From assembly GCF_036588685.1 (NCBI RefSeq), contig NC_086383.1, positions 58,045,448 through 58,109,447 of the forward strand: a DNA stretch of 64,000 nt, read 5' to 3'. The DNA is from Mytilus trossulus. Taxonomy: Eukaryota; Mollusca; Bivalvia; Mytilida; Mytilidae. Position numbers and translations under genes: made by a program. Shown one piece after another: positions 35,801 to 44,955 of this stretch; positions within the stretch are counted from its first letter, which is position 1, and every line of letters starts with the position of its first letter. Below the pieces are notes generated by a model that did no database searches, was not told the origin of the DNA, and worked only from the letters and a program-made list of their open reading frames with translations.

Positions 35801-38734
35801 TAGTTAATCAGGCACGAATATAGTTCAGGTTACACCTAACTCTTACAAAGTATGCTATTCAATAAATATTGTATAAAGCATAAAAAATGTGTAAAAAGTA
35901 AAATCACAAAAATACTGAATAATTTTCCCTCCATGCACTGTATCTTCCCTCCTTTACCAACAAAAGACTCACTGCCATGAAATATCAAAGAGTGCTGAAT
36001 GTGGTATAAAAACATCAACAAATCAAACTTGTATTATGCATGTAAATATATGCAGAAAGTTTGACTTAATGAATACCCTCATGGTAGTTCGCCTCTCAAA
36101 TAGTTGGAGCAAGGGTTCAGTAGCATGCAGAAAGCGTGCATATGACCATTAACCTACATGAGACATCTGATTTAAAGTCCCTTTTCAGACAAGGTGTTCT
36201 GGCAACATAGTTTACTATAATTAACAATTTTTTATTTCTATACAACTATGTCAAACTTTGAATTCTCCTGAGTCTATCAATGGTTTATTCTAAAACAAAT
36301 TAAACAGAATGATCAGTGGTTGATCCAGAATTTTTTTAAGGAGTGGATGTATTTTTAAAAAAACTGAATAAATTGAAAACTTAGCAAGGGGTAATTGTTT
36401 TGATTGATTTAAAAAAAGATGCCAATTCATGTGAAAAAAGTCATGATTAACTAATTAAAAAGTAAGATCGAATAGATTGAAAAATAAAAAGGCAGGACAT
36501 AGATAACAACTAAAATAAAATAAAGGACACACATTTTAATCTAGCTCCACCTCCCCCGACATAAAAATCAAATGGTAGCTCTCTAAAATGTAGCACACAT
36601 CTTTTACTGTTTACACCAAAATATAACGCACATTTTTAAATTACTGCATTTATTCAATGACATCACACAAGTGAACGAAAAATGTGTATTCCATAGAAAT
36701 CTTAAATTGTATGTGTATATTTGTTTGTAGATGACCCCTGTCACAGTCTACCATGCAAAAATAGCGGAAGTTGTACTGTTTCTGGGTCAGTGTATACGTG
36801 TTCATGTACTACAGGGTTTCAAGGAACTCTATGCGAAGGTAATTATATTCTTCCTCAGTCATAAGAACCATCCATCATTACCGAACTGAACAAAGAAATA
36901 ACACGACGGATGCCGTATACGGTGCAGGAAATGCTTACCCTTCCGGAGTACACGATTTCACTCCCGGATTTTAGTTGAGTTCGTGTTATTTCTTATTCAT
37001 TATTTATAACTATTGATGTAGATGTCTTTTGGTTCAGTGAGTCTTTGTTTACTCCTTGGTTTTGATTGTTATTGTTTTATGCATATGAAATTATGATTTG
37101 ATCGGCATAACGAAAAGGTTGTGAGATTGGATGCTCTGTAGAAAAAAAGCTGCACTTTGTTTGAGCATGTTACAATCACTTCACATGTACAAATGATGGC
37201 ATTGAATCGTTATGGTGTCACTGTGCCCCTTCGAAGGAAGAGGTGAAAATGTTAAACGGATATTCAAACTCATTAATCGAAAACAAACTGAAAATGACGT
37301 GGATAAAAACGAATAAAAAATCAAAAGACAATCAATTGTACACAAAACACAACATATAAACCTTAAACCCGAGCACCACGAACCCAACTACCACACAGTA
37401 GTGATCGTAGATACAGGAACACATTAGATATCTATTTTGTATTCCACTACACTCTTTCGTGTTATGTTATTCGGAAACACGTTTTTCTTCAAGTGGTTCA
37501 AGTTTTCTATAGTGAGGTTTTAGAGCAAAGAATGTAATCTGCAAAAGCGAACAACATGTAGTACGGTGTATTTTAAAGTTAATCAACGGTAGATTCCCGA
37601 TGTTAAAAATCAAATACGCTGGAACAGTAATGAATATTTTTTACGATTTAACAAGTGTTATGTTACCTAACTATAAAACCAGGTTTAATCTAACATTTTC
37701 CGAAGCTGGTACAAAGCAGGAATAATGCAGTTTGTTTTATCGTTAGATTTTGTCAGTTTTTAGAAGCTTTTTCTTTTTGAATTGTCTTGAAGTTCGGTAT
37801 TTATTTCATACTTTTTTATGCCCCCCCGCTGTCATTCTTATATTTAGTTTTATTGATTCACTTAGTTCATTTCTTTAGATGTATGGATTTTTAACGTCGG
37901 CCAACTACTGTAGTCTTGAAAAATGGAAAAACACAAAAAATAAGATCCTTTTCGCCTAATCTCACTCTCACACATATAAACAAAACTGCTAAAAACTAAT
38001 AGTTCTCTATATATATAAATAAATAAAAATATGTGGTAGGAGTTTGGTTTTAACGTTGGTCAACTACTGTTGCCTTTATTGCATGTAAGACAATCTTTTC
38101 TTATGAACAGTTTGAATACATTTTGTTTCCTATTATGCCAAACAGGTATTTAGCTTGCATTACTTTGACAAAAACATACACTATACCTTATGATTGTAAA
38201 GTGTTTGTTTGTTTATGAAACAATTCAGATATTAACACCAGAAAACGTTGTTTTACAAAATAGATTTCTAATAAATGTGTACCATGTACTGTTTTGACAT
38301 AAAGTACTTATTTTTAAATCCTAATCATTCGAATTTCAATTAACTTGTTTCATGTTTAAATTGGCAGAAATTGTATTGGTTTTCCAAAATATATAAATAA
38401 ATATATTTATAAACTTATATAAATGTTATTTTTTCAATTTTAGTGTAAATTAAGTAGGATACAATACAACTGACTTAACCATTTTATCTGAATTAATTTT
38501 TAACTAAGAATCATTTTAACATTAGAACATATACAGTATTGGTCCTTCGTAGTCTAATTAAAAAAGAGACAGAAACATCCAAAGAGACATTCAAACTAAT
38601 ATGTCGAAAACAATCTGAAAATTTCATGAAACTAAATGTAGCATCAAAATAAATGAATGTGATTGTGTTTGTGTTTGTTAACTAATTTTGAAACAATATA
38701 TTTTTCTCATGTTTCAGATCCTGTGGCTGTGTAA
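23503..38734 (+). CDS. Secreted PAN/apple plus five-EGF protein (eight exons, complete)
   Basis: Joining 23503-23805, 24526-24613, 33080-33193, 34051-34155, 34567-34674, 35129-35236, 36731-36838 and 38718-38734 gives 951 nt, exactly 316 codons plus TAA, with GT-AG at every junction. Residues 1-20 are a hydrophobic signal peptide. Residues about 25-100 form a PAN/apple-like domain with the M-C-M-K-E-C-L, N-C-N-A-V-N-F and C-Q-L-L cysteine pattern. A short Cys-rich exon and five EGF-like domains follow, and the chain ends five residues later, with no membrane helix or GPI signal. The family suggests an extracellular adhesion, matrix or immune role through carbohydrate or protein binding; this is inference. 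I used the ATG at 23503 because the signal peptide begins there; no upstream in-frame ATG exists in this exon. Introns 1 and 2 hold many repeats. No specific ortholog recognised. Confidence 0.9.
23870..24060 (+). mobile_element. Hammerhead-bearing repeat in intron 1, copy 8
   Basis: Sense-strand copy: tagattaccttagtcgtatt, then ctgagcgtcactgatgag, then gtattaaattatgatggtac. It lacks the long upstream segment. Confidence 0.75.
23990..24033 (+). ncRNA. Hammerhead ribozyme, copy 8 (GAAA changed to AAAA)
   Basis: Stem I GCGTCA/TGGCGT, CTGATGA and a perfect GTTT/AAAC stem II are present. The conserved G of GAAA is A and the triplet reads ATA. The G12-type change should kill cleavage. Confidence 0.75.
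24526..24613 (+). CDS. PAN-EGF gene exon 2: Cys-rich linker
   Basis: Acceptor atctttcag, donor gtaggt. Translates as DFDACWPNTCPPDTKCYVLY and continues to FCHTY, four cysteines in 29 codons, ending in phase 1. Too short for a full EGF; perhaps a small disulfide knot closing the PAN domain. Confidence 0.85.
24869..24955 (+). repeat. Truncated hammerhead-family body
   Basis: cttcctcaggaatatatcac and the following acctttaggaattt block match the body of the family without its ribozyme. Intronic. Confidence 0.5.
25790..25995 (+). repeat. Tandem repeat, about 62-bp unit, 3-4 copies
   Basis: Units share tagttgttatcgtctgtt with a T-rich spacer; degenerate towards the right. Intron 2. Confidence 0.75.
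26040..26170. mobile_element. TTTCGTGG-type MITE remnant
   Basis: Related to 39687-39896 (taccaattgtcgtggctttc, aaccacgaaatcagatatcc). Intronic. Confidence 0.5.
26180..26520 (-). mobile_element. Two tandem hammerhead-bearing repeats, copies 9 and 10
   Basis: Two minus-strand units follow each other with the ribozymes about 190 bp apart, sharing the ggctaagg / gttgaagag body. Copy 9 has a damaged core (CTGATAA); copy 10 is described separately. Intron 2, antisense to the gene. Confidence 0.7.
26366..26420 (-). ncRNA. Hammerhead ribozyme, copy 10 (core intact, enlarged stem III)
   Basis: CTGATGA, GTCT/AGAC stem II, GAAA and GTC are intact. A small duplication in the stem III loop (ACGCAACGAAATGCGCGT) permits a four-pair stem III ACGC/GCGT with a 10-nt loop. 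Stem I is weakened by two mismatches. Confidence 0.75.
26888..27140 (-). repeat. Family E/C composite, inverted and broken at TTAA
   Basis: atgtttaaccccgccaca and tagctgactatgcggtattg belong to the dispersed families. The sequence stops abruptly at TTAA 27140-27143, where GGTAGCACTTCAC begins. This may be the left end of another TTAA element; no right end found. Confidence 0.5.
27650..27795. repeat. ATTACA-rich imperfect inverted repeat
   Basis: Resembles 1585-1770 in word content and in its end (tatcatgcctgatata). Intronic. Confidence 0.45.
28644..28792. repeat. Inverted repeat, arms of about 44 bp
   Basis: GACAATAACTGTTTAGTGTC at the left is matched by its complement ending at 28792, with few mismatches through to GTACAAATAC. 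The loop is about 60 bp. It has the shape of a small MITE; flanks give no clear duplication. Confidence 0.8.
28960..30090 (+). repeat. Three tandem copies of a 402-bp unit in intron 2
   Basis: The marker CACTGATGAGTCT recurs with its CTGATGA at 29228, 29630 and 30032, exactly 402 bp apart. The marker aagcactatg at 28971, 29353 and 29754 shows a 20-bp deletion in unit 1. Units 1 and 2 contain TGATGACGTCATTAAT, a palindromic TGACGTCA (CRE-like) site, and unit 3 keeps TGACGTCA. Each unit has a hammerhead-like core. Non-coding. Confidence 0.9.
30020..30062 (+). ncRNA. Hammerhead-like core in tandem unit 3
   Basis: CTGATGA, stem II GTCT/AGAT, GAAA, then a possible short stem III and GTA. Stem I pairs poorly. 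Units 1 and 2 read GTAA in place of GAAA. Derived from, or related to, the dispersed ribozyme family. Confidence 0.5.
30410..30465 (-). repeat. Family E fragment, inverted
   Basis: gtcgggttgttatctctttg and attccccatttccattctca match the start of family E in reverse. Confidence 0.65.
30890..31190 (+). mobile_element. Penelope-like element tail, 5'-truncated (family F)
   Basis: Colinear with 42110-42430: the tttattgtgtctg/aatgagaatg section, then ctgtaccaagtcaggaatat and ttgatttt-rich end. Intron 2. Confidence 0.65.
31365..31579. mobile_element. TTAA-flanked MITE, 215 bp
   Basis: Starts GGAGGTAGACTTAG, ends in the complement of GGGGGTAGACATTG, with TTAA on both sides (31361-31364, 31580-31583). 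Intron 2. Confidence 0.75.
32200..32425 (+). mobile_element. Hammerhead-bearing repeat with doubled ribozyme, copy 11
   Basis: Sense-strand copy in intron 2: cctcaatgctcttcaacttt, then two ribozyme modules, then the ggtatctatgatgag end. Confidence 0.8.
32302..32373 (+). ncRNA. Duplicated hammerhead ribozyme, copy 11
   Basis: GCGTCACTGATGAGTCC...AGAC occurs twice, 33 bp apart. Module one has CTGATGA, GAAA and GTC but its stem I partner is replaced by module two. Module two keeps stem I pairing but has AAAA for GAAA. Confidence 0.8.
33005..33070 (-). repeat. Family E fragment just before EGF exon 3
   Basis: gtagtctcttttatatattc and ccattcccattgccaatttt match family E in reverse. It supplies the pyrimidine-rich sequence directly upstream of the exon 3 acceptor. 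Confidence 0.65.
33080..33193 (+). CDS. PAN-EGF gene exon 3: EGF-like domain 1
   Basis: Cysteine spacing C-x6-C-x5-C-x8-C-x1-C-x8-C, with NGGAC and GFYGEYC as in EGF. Phase 1-1, 38 codons. Confidence 0.92.
33515..33557 (+). ncRNA. Hammerhead ribozyme, copy 12 (core intact, weak stems)
   Basis: CTGATGA, GAAA and GTC are intact with the minimal stem III, but stem II (GACTTTTGAAAC) and stem I pair badly. Sense strand of intron 3 of the PAN-EGF gene. Confidence 0.65.
34051..34155 (+). CDS. PAN-EGF gene exon 4: EGF-like domain 2
   Basis: C-x4-C-x4-C-x8-C-x1-C-x8-C, with the turn GYYGDTC. Acceptor tatttcag, donor gtacgt, phase 1-1. Confidence 0.92.
34567..34674 (+). CDS. PAN-EGF gene exon 5: EGF-like domain 3
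   Basis: Reads PCTSDPCLNNGVCSISGS and ends GYSGPVCE. Acceptor tttttcag, donor gtaagt, phase 1-1. Confidence 0.93.
35129..35236 (+). CDS. PAN-EGF gene exon 6: EGF-like domain 4
   Basis: Reads PCTPQPCLNSGTCSIVGS and ends GYSGATCQ. Same length (108 bp) and phase as exons 5 and 7, which suggests exon duplication. Confidence 0.93.
35590..35720. mobile_element. TTTCGTGG-type MITE remnant
   Basis: tggatttcgtggttttagat and aaaccacaaaatcaaatatc echo 39687-39896. Intron 6. Confidence 0.5.
36731..36838 (+). CDS. PAN-EGF gene exon 7: EGF-like domain 5
   Basis: Reads PCHSLPCKNSGSCTVSGS and ends GFQGTLCE. Acceptor tttgtag, donor gtaatt, phase 1-1. Confidence 0.92.
36895..36985 (+). repeat. Family D fragment
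   Basis: aacacgacggatgccgtata and gttgagttcgtgttatttct. Intron 7. Confidence 0.5.
37190..37390 (-). repeat. Family D copy, inverted
   Basis: aaacggatattcaaactcat and ccgagcaccacgaacccaac are reverse-complement counterparts of family D. Intron 7. Confidence 0.6.
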
Positions 38735-39085
38735 AAAGAATGGACATCAACAGTTGTGATTTGAAAACGAGAACGAGGAATACATGCTTTGTTTGGTGTA
38801 TACAATATGAACTATTATCTTCTATGTTGGTCTAGTGGAAATTATATTCAATTTTAAATGACGCCTGTTTCGGAATCCTATCTGTGAATATGAATTTATA
38901 TTTTAATTTGTATAATTCATAAAAGAAATATTGTTAACCGTTATATTAAAACCTTATAATACTTTGGAAGACATAAAAATTAAGTTCACATTGTTGCAGT
39001 TTTTGACAGACGTTTACCTGAAATATATGGTTTTTTTTCTTTCTTATTTCAAGATTTAAATAAATAAAGTAAATCAGTTAAAATA
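38718..39085 (+). other. PAN-EGF gene exon 8: last codons and 3' UTR
   Basis: After the acceptor atgtttcag only DPVAV and TAA (stop ending at 38734) remain, then an AT-rich 3' UTR with AATAAA at about 39059-39068. The cleavage site near 39085 is estimated. Confidence 0.8.
39059..39068 (+). terminator. Polyadenylation signals of the PAN-EGF gene
   Basis: Overlapping AATAAA motifs about 325 bp after the stop codon. Confidence 0.7.
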
Positions 39086-39344
39086 ATAATGTTTTATTTT
39101 CTGGTCTATTAATATTTTTTTTCTACTGGTTATAAGGAACATAGGACTAATAGTTAATATCAAAGAGGTAAACAAATGCATATTCAGGTATGAATAATTC
39201 CGCTTCGTACGACAAACATATATAACATTTTACAACTGCAATTGATATAAAATGGAAAACCATACAAGATCTTTGTCGCCTCAACCAACACTCACACAAA
39301 TTTATAAAACTATTAAAACTAATAGTACTTGATATATGAATAAA

Positions 39345-39505
39345 AAGATGTGATATGAGTGCCAATAAGACAACTGTCCATCCAAATCACAATGTATAAA
39401 AAGTTAACAACTACGTACGGACTTACGTAGCCTTGGCTCACATTGAACAGCAAGCTATTAAGGGTCCCGAAATGACGTGTGTAAAACCATTCAAACATGA
39501 GCGAG
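39345..39505 (+). repeat. Family C copy
   Basis: gatatgagtgccaataagac, ccttggctcacattgaacag and cattcaaac. Confidence 0.65.
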
Positions 39506-39686
39506 CAGCAAAGGGAAACAACTGTGAAAGTTTATATACCAGAGGATCCTCATGCGTTTTTTGAATATGTGATTTTAAGTGATTGTTTGATGACCAGACC
39601 AAATATTCCATGATTTTGTTTATTATTTGATAATTTAGGACTATAGTTTCGATTATGTGATTGTCTTAAAGTAAATAATAAATGAT

Positions 39687-39896
39687 TACTGTTGATTCAT
39701 TTATTTTCGTGGGTATCAATTTTAGTGGTTTGAGGAAAACCTGTATATTCGTGGATATATAATTTTGTGGTTTTGGCAAAGTCTGCATACATTCCTTTAG
39801 AATATTTGTAATTCGTTGAACATTTAAATTCGTGGTCCTCTTGTACCCACGAAATCCACGACAATTGGTATCCAACAAATATTAATGAATCTACAG
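39687..39896. mobile_element. TTTCGTGG-type MITE, 210 bp
   Basis: Ends ctgttgattcatttattttc and, in reverse, ctgtagattcattaatattt, with mirrored inner blocks (cgtgggtatcaattt / ttggataccaattgtcgtgg). No ORF. Best copy of a family also at 17495, 26040 and 35590. Confidence 0.75.
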
Positions 39897-40022
39897 TATG
39901 TGATAATATTGGCAAACAAATTGTGATAATGTGATTACTTGGATCCCCCATGAGGGGCCACATACCATCACATACAGACACATGTTGATGTGTTTAACAG
40001 GAACTGCACAGTTCGACCAATA

Positions 40023-40249
40023 CCGTATAGCGGGTTATTTCACAGGTGTCAAATTTCGCGATTTTCATTCAATAAGGTATACGAAATATTTTCGTTGTTA
40101 TTATTTTGGTGGTTATTATTTTGGCAGATTCAAAACTTTTATCAATACCATTGCATGCACACTTTTGAATTGGCGGAATTAATTTTAGCGATTTTGTTCA
40201 ATCTGCGAAAATAAGCAAAAAACACCAGCTAAAATAACCCGCTATACTG
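40023..40249. mobile_element. TA-flanked MITE, 227 bp
   Basis: Terminal inverted repeats CCGTATAGCGGGTTATTT and CAGTATAGCGGGTTATTT, with TA on each side (40021-40022, 40250-40251), as for mariner/pogo-type elements. Two overlapping short frames inside are not genes. Confidence 0.75.
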
Positions 40250-40264
40250 TACCTTCTAAAAAAA

Positions 40265-40560
40265 CTCACCATAAATACCAGGACTAAATTTAGTATATAC
40301 GCCAGACGCGCATTTCGTCTACAAAAGACTCAGCAATGACGCTCGAATCCAAAAAAGTCAAAAAGGCCAAATAAAGTACGAAAGTACGAAGTTGAAGAGC
40401 ATTGAGGACCAAAATTTCTAAAAGTTTTGCCAAAATACAGCTAAGGTAATCTATGCCTAAGGTAGAAAAGCCTTAGTTTTTCAAAAAATTCAAAAATTTG
40501 TAAACAGTAAATTTATAAATATAACCATATCAATGACAATTCACAGACTCATATGATATC
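40265..40560 (-). mobile_element. Hammerhead-bearing repeat, long copy 13
   Basis: Colinear with 21456-21720 over the whole unit, with a small duplication (aagtacgaaagtacgaag). Confidence 0.85.
40299..40342 (-). ncRNA. Hammerhead ribozyme, copy 13 (core mutated)
   Basis: Stem I, stem II, GAAA and GTC are intact, but CTGATGA reads TTGCTGA. Predicted inactive although otherwise complete. Confidence 0.75.
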
Positions 40561-40789
40561 TAATAACATCCAATTCACCAATGTACTGCATCAGCTAAAA
40601 TAAGTGTCACTTCTTCAGAGATACCCGAGGCGAATAGTTTTCTATCTCAAGGTCTACTACAAACGTTGAAGACAAGTGCTGATAAAAACAAAAAGACCAG
40701 TATAGCCAGATCCAGACAGTGAATTAGAGATTTGCATGTGATAAATACATTTCATAATGTAAAATAATTTCCAAAATTTATAACAGCAA

Positions 40790-41012
40790 ATGTGCCACAT
40801 GTGGAGCAGGATCTGCTTACCTTCCGGGTCACCTGAGAACATCTCGGGTTTTGGTGGAGTTCGTGTTACTTAGTCTTTAGTTTTTTATGTTATGTTTTGT
40901 GTACAAATATTTGTCTGTTTGTCTTTTTACTTTTTAGCCATGGCGTTGTCAGTTTATTTTCAATCTATGAGTTTGACTGTCCCTATGGTATCTTTCACCC
41001 CTCTTTTAAATT
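40790..41012 (+). repeat. Family D copy
   Basis: ttttggtggagttcgtgtta, agccatggcgttgtcagttt and tatggtatctttcacccctc. Confidence 0.65.
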
Positions 41013-41219
41013 AATCAATATCCGTATTTCAATGCAAGTACCGATGTATAGGCTACTAGGCGGTTGATACCTCTAACTAGAAGAGGTATTGAGCCAGTTG
41101 TAGTGATAACATTTACGATACCAATTAAAATGCACCAGACGAGCATTTCTCCAACTTATGTTTCTACAAGTAGCTTCCATACACGATTCATTATGTTTAA
41201 TCGTCTATAAGAAAACGTT

Positions 41220-42430
41220 TCATATTTGTTTAATTTGGAGGTAGACGTATTGAAACAACTTGTCAGCAGTCTTATTGGAACAAACCTCGTGCTGTCTTAT
41301 TTTTATATGAATTGGAGTTCCTTCAGACACTTGTCAAAACAAAAAAGAACAAAGAAGCCAGGTAGTTTAATTTCACATTCAGATACTAGTATATTGATGA
41401 TGTTCTTTTCATTAACAATCTAAACATATCTGATTGTGTTTCATTTATATATCCATCAGAACTAAACAATTAAAGAAACAGCAGGCTTCCTCTGTCTCAT
41501 TCTTAGACTTTTACCTCAAATTTGACATACTTTGACATCTTAGTGCCAGAAATTGAATCTATGACAAACGAGACGATTATATTTTTGAAATTATCAATTT
41601 TCCCAACCTCAGTAGCAATATACCAACTTCATCTGCATATTGGATATACATTTACCAACTTATTTTTTATTCAAGAGCTCACATCTCCTACTAAGACTTT
41701 GTAAAACGACACCAGTGTCCGAGCAGAAAGTTGATGAACAAGGGTTATGTCAAAGAACTTCCCGTTCGTTTTCTAAAATGTTAACCGGAAGGTATCAAGA
41801 CCTAGTTGATAGATATTCTGTATAACTTCACAAGTGATAAACGATGGTCTTGAAGTATAGATTCAGGGTACTGGCTATATTTATCATCTTGATAACGTGG
41901 TATAGAATGACTTGTGCTTATGAATATAACTTAAACTGTTTAGACTGCTTTTGTTGATACTCATTTGATATGACTCTGTTCTTTAAATTTTGTCATTGTG
42001 TTATTGTGCTATGGTATATTTTAGTGTTCTTGTATTTCATTTTTGCTAATGTGCTTTGTCTATTTGCCTTTCTGTGCCTCTTTTGTTTCATATATGTTTG
42101 TTTTATAGTGATTAAGATGATAACACAATGTTGACTGTTGTACCCCCTTTTTTGACATTTTTACCTAGTACTATATGTATGTCTGTTTTTTTCACACATC
42201 ATTGTCAATATAATGGAATTATATGCGACTGTCAAACAAGTGAGAGGTAAAGCAAGGTATAAAACCAGGAAAAATTCACCATTTTTACATAAGAAAATGC
42301 CTGTACCAAGTCAGGAATATGACAGTTGTTTTTCAATTTGTTTGACATATGTTTGATGTGGTTAAGTTTTTGATAAGGAAATTTACGTTTTGAAATTGCC
42401 TTGGAGTTCAGTATTCTTGTGGTTTTATTG
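41220..42430 (+). mobile_element. Decayed Penelope-like retroelement (RT remnant and tail)
   Basis: In mixed frames the RT signs are readable: GTN followed by the (L)FLY-like block, a Y-x-D-D-V-like block with a following F-I-N-N-L-N, SSVSFLDFYLKFD, YDKRDD then EIINFPNLSSNIP, Y-I-Y-Q-L-I, and a final GRYQDLVDRYS. This order matches Penelope-like RTs of marine invertebrates. Stops and shifts occur throughout. The following 600 bp end in the family F tail seen at 22190 and 30890. Confidence 0.7.
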
Positions 42431-42509
42431 TTTTCTATGACGTAACAGTTTTGGTAATTGTTTTGATTTTCTAACTATTCAGCATAAATAGGTGTTTATC
42501 GTTTATGCA

Positions 42510-42600
42510 CTGCAAAATCTAATAAAAAATACCAGGCTTGTAATTCGGTACGGCAGATGCACGTTTTTTTCTATAAGAAACATAATAACTTTCCAATAGT
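42510..42600 (-). repeat. Hammerhead-family fragment, heavily decayed
   Basis: taccaggcttgtaattcggt and cagatgcacgttttttt recall the ribozyme flank, but the core is lost. A similar ruin lies at 41110-41165. Confidence 0.4.
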
Positions 42601-42759
42601 TTATTTGTAAAGTATGAAAAATCATTATATAACAGTACAGTACTAAGTATAAAATTATGCATATATACTCTATTACATATAAATCAATCTGTGTTATACA
42701 TATGTACCATTCATTCATTTTTATCTTTTTTTATCATTCTTCTTTTCCGTCGGGATTCT

Positions 42760-42835
42760 ACTCTTTCCTCCTATCATTCCATTTATTCCTTCATTCATTC
42801 CTTCGTTCATTTCTCATTCATTTTATTCTCGCTTA
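42760..42835 (+). repeat. ATTC-type degenerate microsatellite
   Basis: Run of cattcattcc-like words. Confidence 0.7.
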
Positions 42836-42949
42836 GTACCCGAATCTTAACATGTTGGTATCATATATCTTATTAGATTAGTCTTACATACACATATATA
42901 CTTCAAATGGAAAATAAAAATAAAATTGTTTTCCAACATTATGTTAATA

Positions 42950-43165
42950 CAATTGAGAATGGAAAGGGGGAATGTGTGAAAGAGACAACAACCTGACCAT
43001 AGAACAGACAACAGCAGAAGGTCACCAACAGGTTTTCAATGCAGCGAGAAACTCCCGCACCCGGAGGCGTTCTTTAGATGCACCATAACAAACATCTTTA
43101 CTAGTACATTGATAACAGACGCCATACTAAACTCCGAATTATACACAAGAAACTAAAATTGTTTA
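42950..43165 (+). repeat. Family E copy
   Basis: gagaatggaaagggggaatg, gcagcgagaaactcccgcac and ccgaattatacacaagaaac. Confidence 0.7.
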
Positions 43166-43169
43166 ATTT

Positions 43170-43883
43170 CTGTGACACGTGGTATCTTGTGGATTTTTTT
43201 CTCATTGACATTATACCACCTCTTCTTATTTTTATAAAGACCAACTTCAGTTAAAGGCAACTATTGTTTCAACGAGTAGTATTCTAGCAGTAATGAATAT
43301 AAAACAGATAATCAACTTAACGTTATCTATGTTATATCTCTCATATTCTAAATAAAAATTATCAAAGGCATTTTGTATGATTAAAATAATTCATCAATAA
43401 TATAAGTTTGCCTATCGCACATTCGTTGTTAATAGTGAAATCCTAAAAAGGAAATACATGATATCATCATTTTTTATAATTATTTAATTTCCTTGTTTTT
43501 ATTTGCATAATAGAATAAGGTAGTTTAACGAAAAATTCTTTTCATATTTTGCTCTCAGAACATTAATCATGATCCATTTTAAGATAACAAAAGAATTCAG
43601 TCAAAAATCTTTACAATCTGTGCCATGTACAATTTACCAATATATAATAACTTGTTTAAATTAATTAAGATTTGTAATAAAAAAAAAGTTAAAAAAAATA
43701 CCAACATTTATATTTTTATCACGTACTCACATATTATGCATACACTCAACATATATAAACATCACATGTTAAATTTTATTGAATACAAGTAAATGAAAAA
43801 AAAATGCAAATTTAAAGCTTGTGGTTTTATAAAATCTTTGATAATTTTAACTTTATACATGTCTATGTGCACATGTTCATTTT
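43170..43883. other. Intergenic sequence
   Basis: Very AT-rich; no gene seen. Confidence 0.5.
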
Positions 43884-44026
43884 CAGTGGCGGATCCAGGG
43901 GAGGGTTCCGGGGGTTGGAACCCCCTTTTTTGAATGATCAATGGATTTGAATGGGGACATATAGTTGGACCCCCCTTTTTGTCCTGGGTTGGGAACCCCC
44001 ATTTAAAATGGCCTGATCCACCCCTG
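43884..44026. mobile_element. CAGTGGCGGATCC-type MITE, 143 bp
   Basis: Ends CAGTGGCGGATCCAGG and, in reverse, CAGGGGTGGATCAGG; ATTTT flanks both sides and may be the duplication. Inner inverted blocks of G and C runs. Related sequence at 36308-36350 and 57480-57680. Confidence 0.7.
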
Positions 44027-44814
44027 ATTTTGAGTGAAAGAATTGAAAGATATTTACGCCATATTGATTCACCCAAAAAATAAGAAAAATCTGAATTTTC
44101 GAAAGTCAAGTTAGATTCTAGAAATATTCAAATTTGCAAAATTCAAGGACTATCCTTAAACGTAAAAGCTGTAGAATTTATTATTATTAATACATATTTT
44201 TGAAGAACTAAACGATTATATATTTTCACAGAAAAATGAAAACAAGGAGTTCAACTAGGATGGGATGGACAAAAATGGCAAGTGGCAATTGGCTAAGTTT
44301 GTAATATAAGAATATATATTATAAAAGCTAGATACATATACACAAAATATCACAGTTACTTTTGTCATGTCTTATGATTCAATGGATGGAATCGCCACTT
44401 CGATCATGCTATAATTAGTCTAATTCAATTAATTTATATATACATGTAAGCTACGCTGAAAACAGATTTTAAATCCGATTTCAGCCCATCTTACTTTATG
44501 GTAGTTCATTTTAAGTAGCCAAACGTTGCCTTATCACACACTATATCATTAAAGTTCAATTATTGCAATATTTAGACCAATAAATATTGAAATATCATAT
44601 TGCAAACGCAAGAGATGGTGGCCATATTGAACACCATGGAGACTTATCTTCATTCTTTTAGTCTATGAAAACGAATGAGGAATTTAGTGCGTTAGCGAAT
44701 TCAATTGGTATGACAAGCTTGAACTTTCACTCATTAGTATATTGCACTCAAGGACGTTAAAGTGAATTGAAACATTGTTTGTTAAGTCGTATTGGTCGCG
44801 TAGTCTTTCTACTT

Positions 44815-44945
44815 CTGAGTAATATTTTCTGTTCACCTCTGATTATTATTTTTGTTTGCCTTTAAATCAACTTTTTGTTCGCCTCTGAATCACTGTTTTG
44901 TTCGCCTCTAAATCACTTGTTAGTAACCACCTATATCACTTTTAG
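44815..44945 (+). repeat. Minisatellite, about 27-bp unit
   Basis: tttgttcgcctctgaatcac and variants repeat about four times. It lies directly after the receptor stop codon, so it probably sits in its 3' UTR (minus strand). Confidence 0.7.
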
Positions 44946-44955
44946 CCAAACTTAA

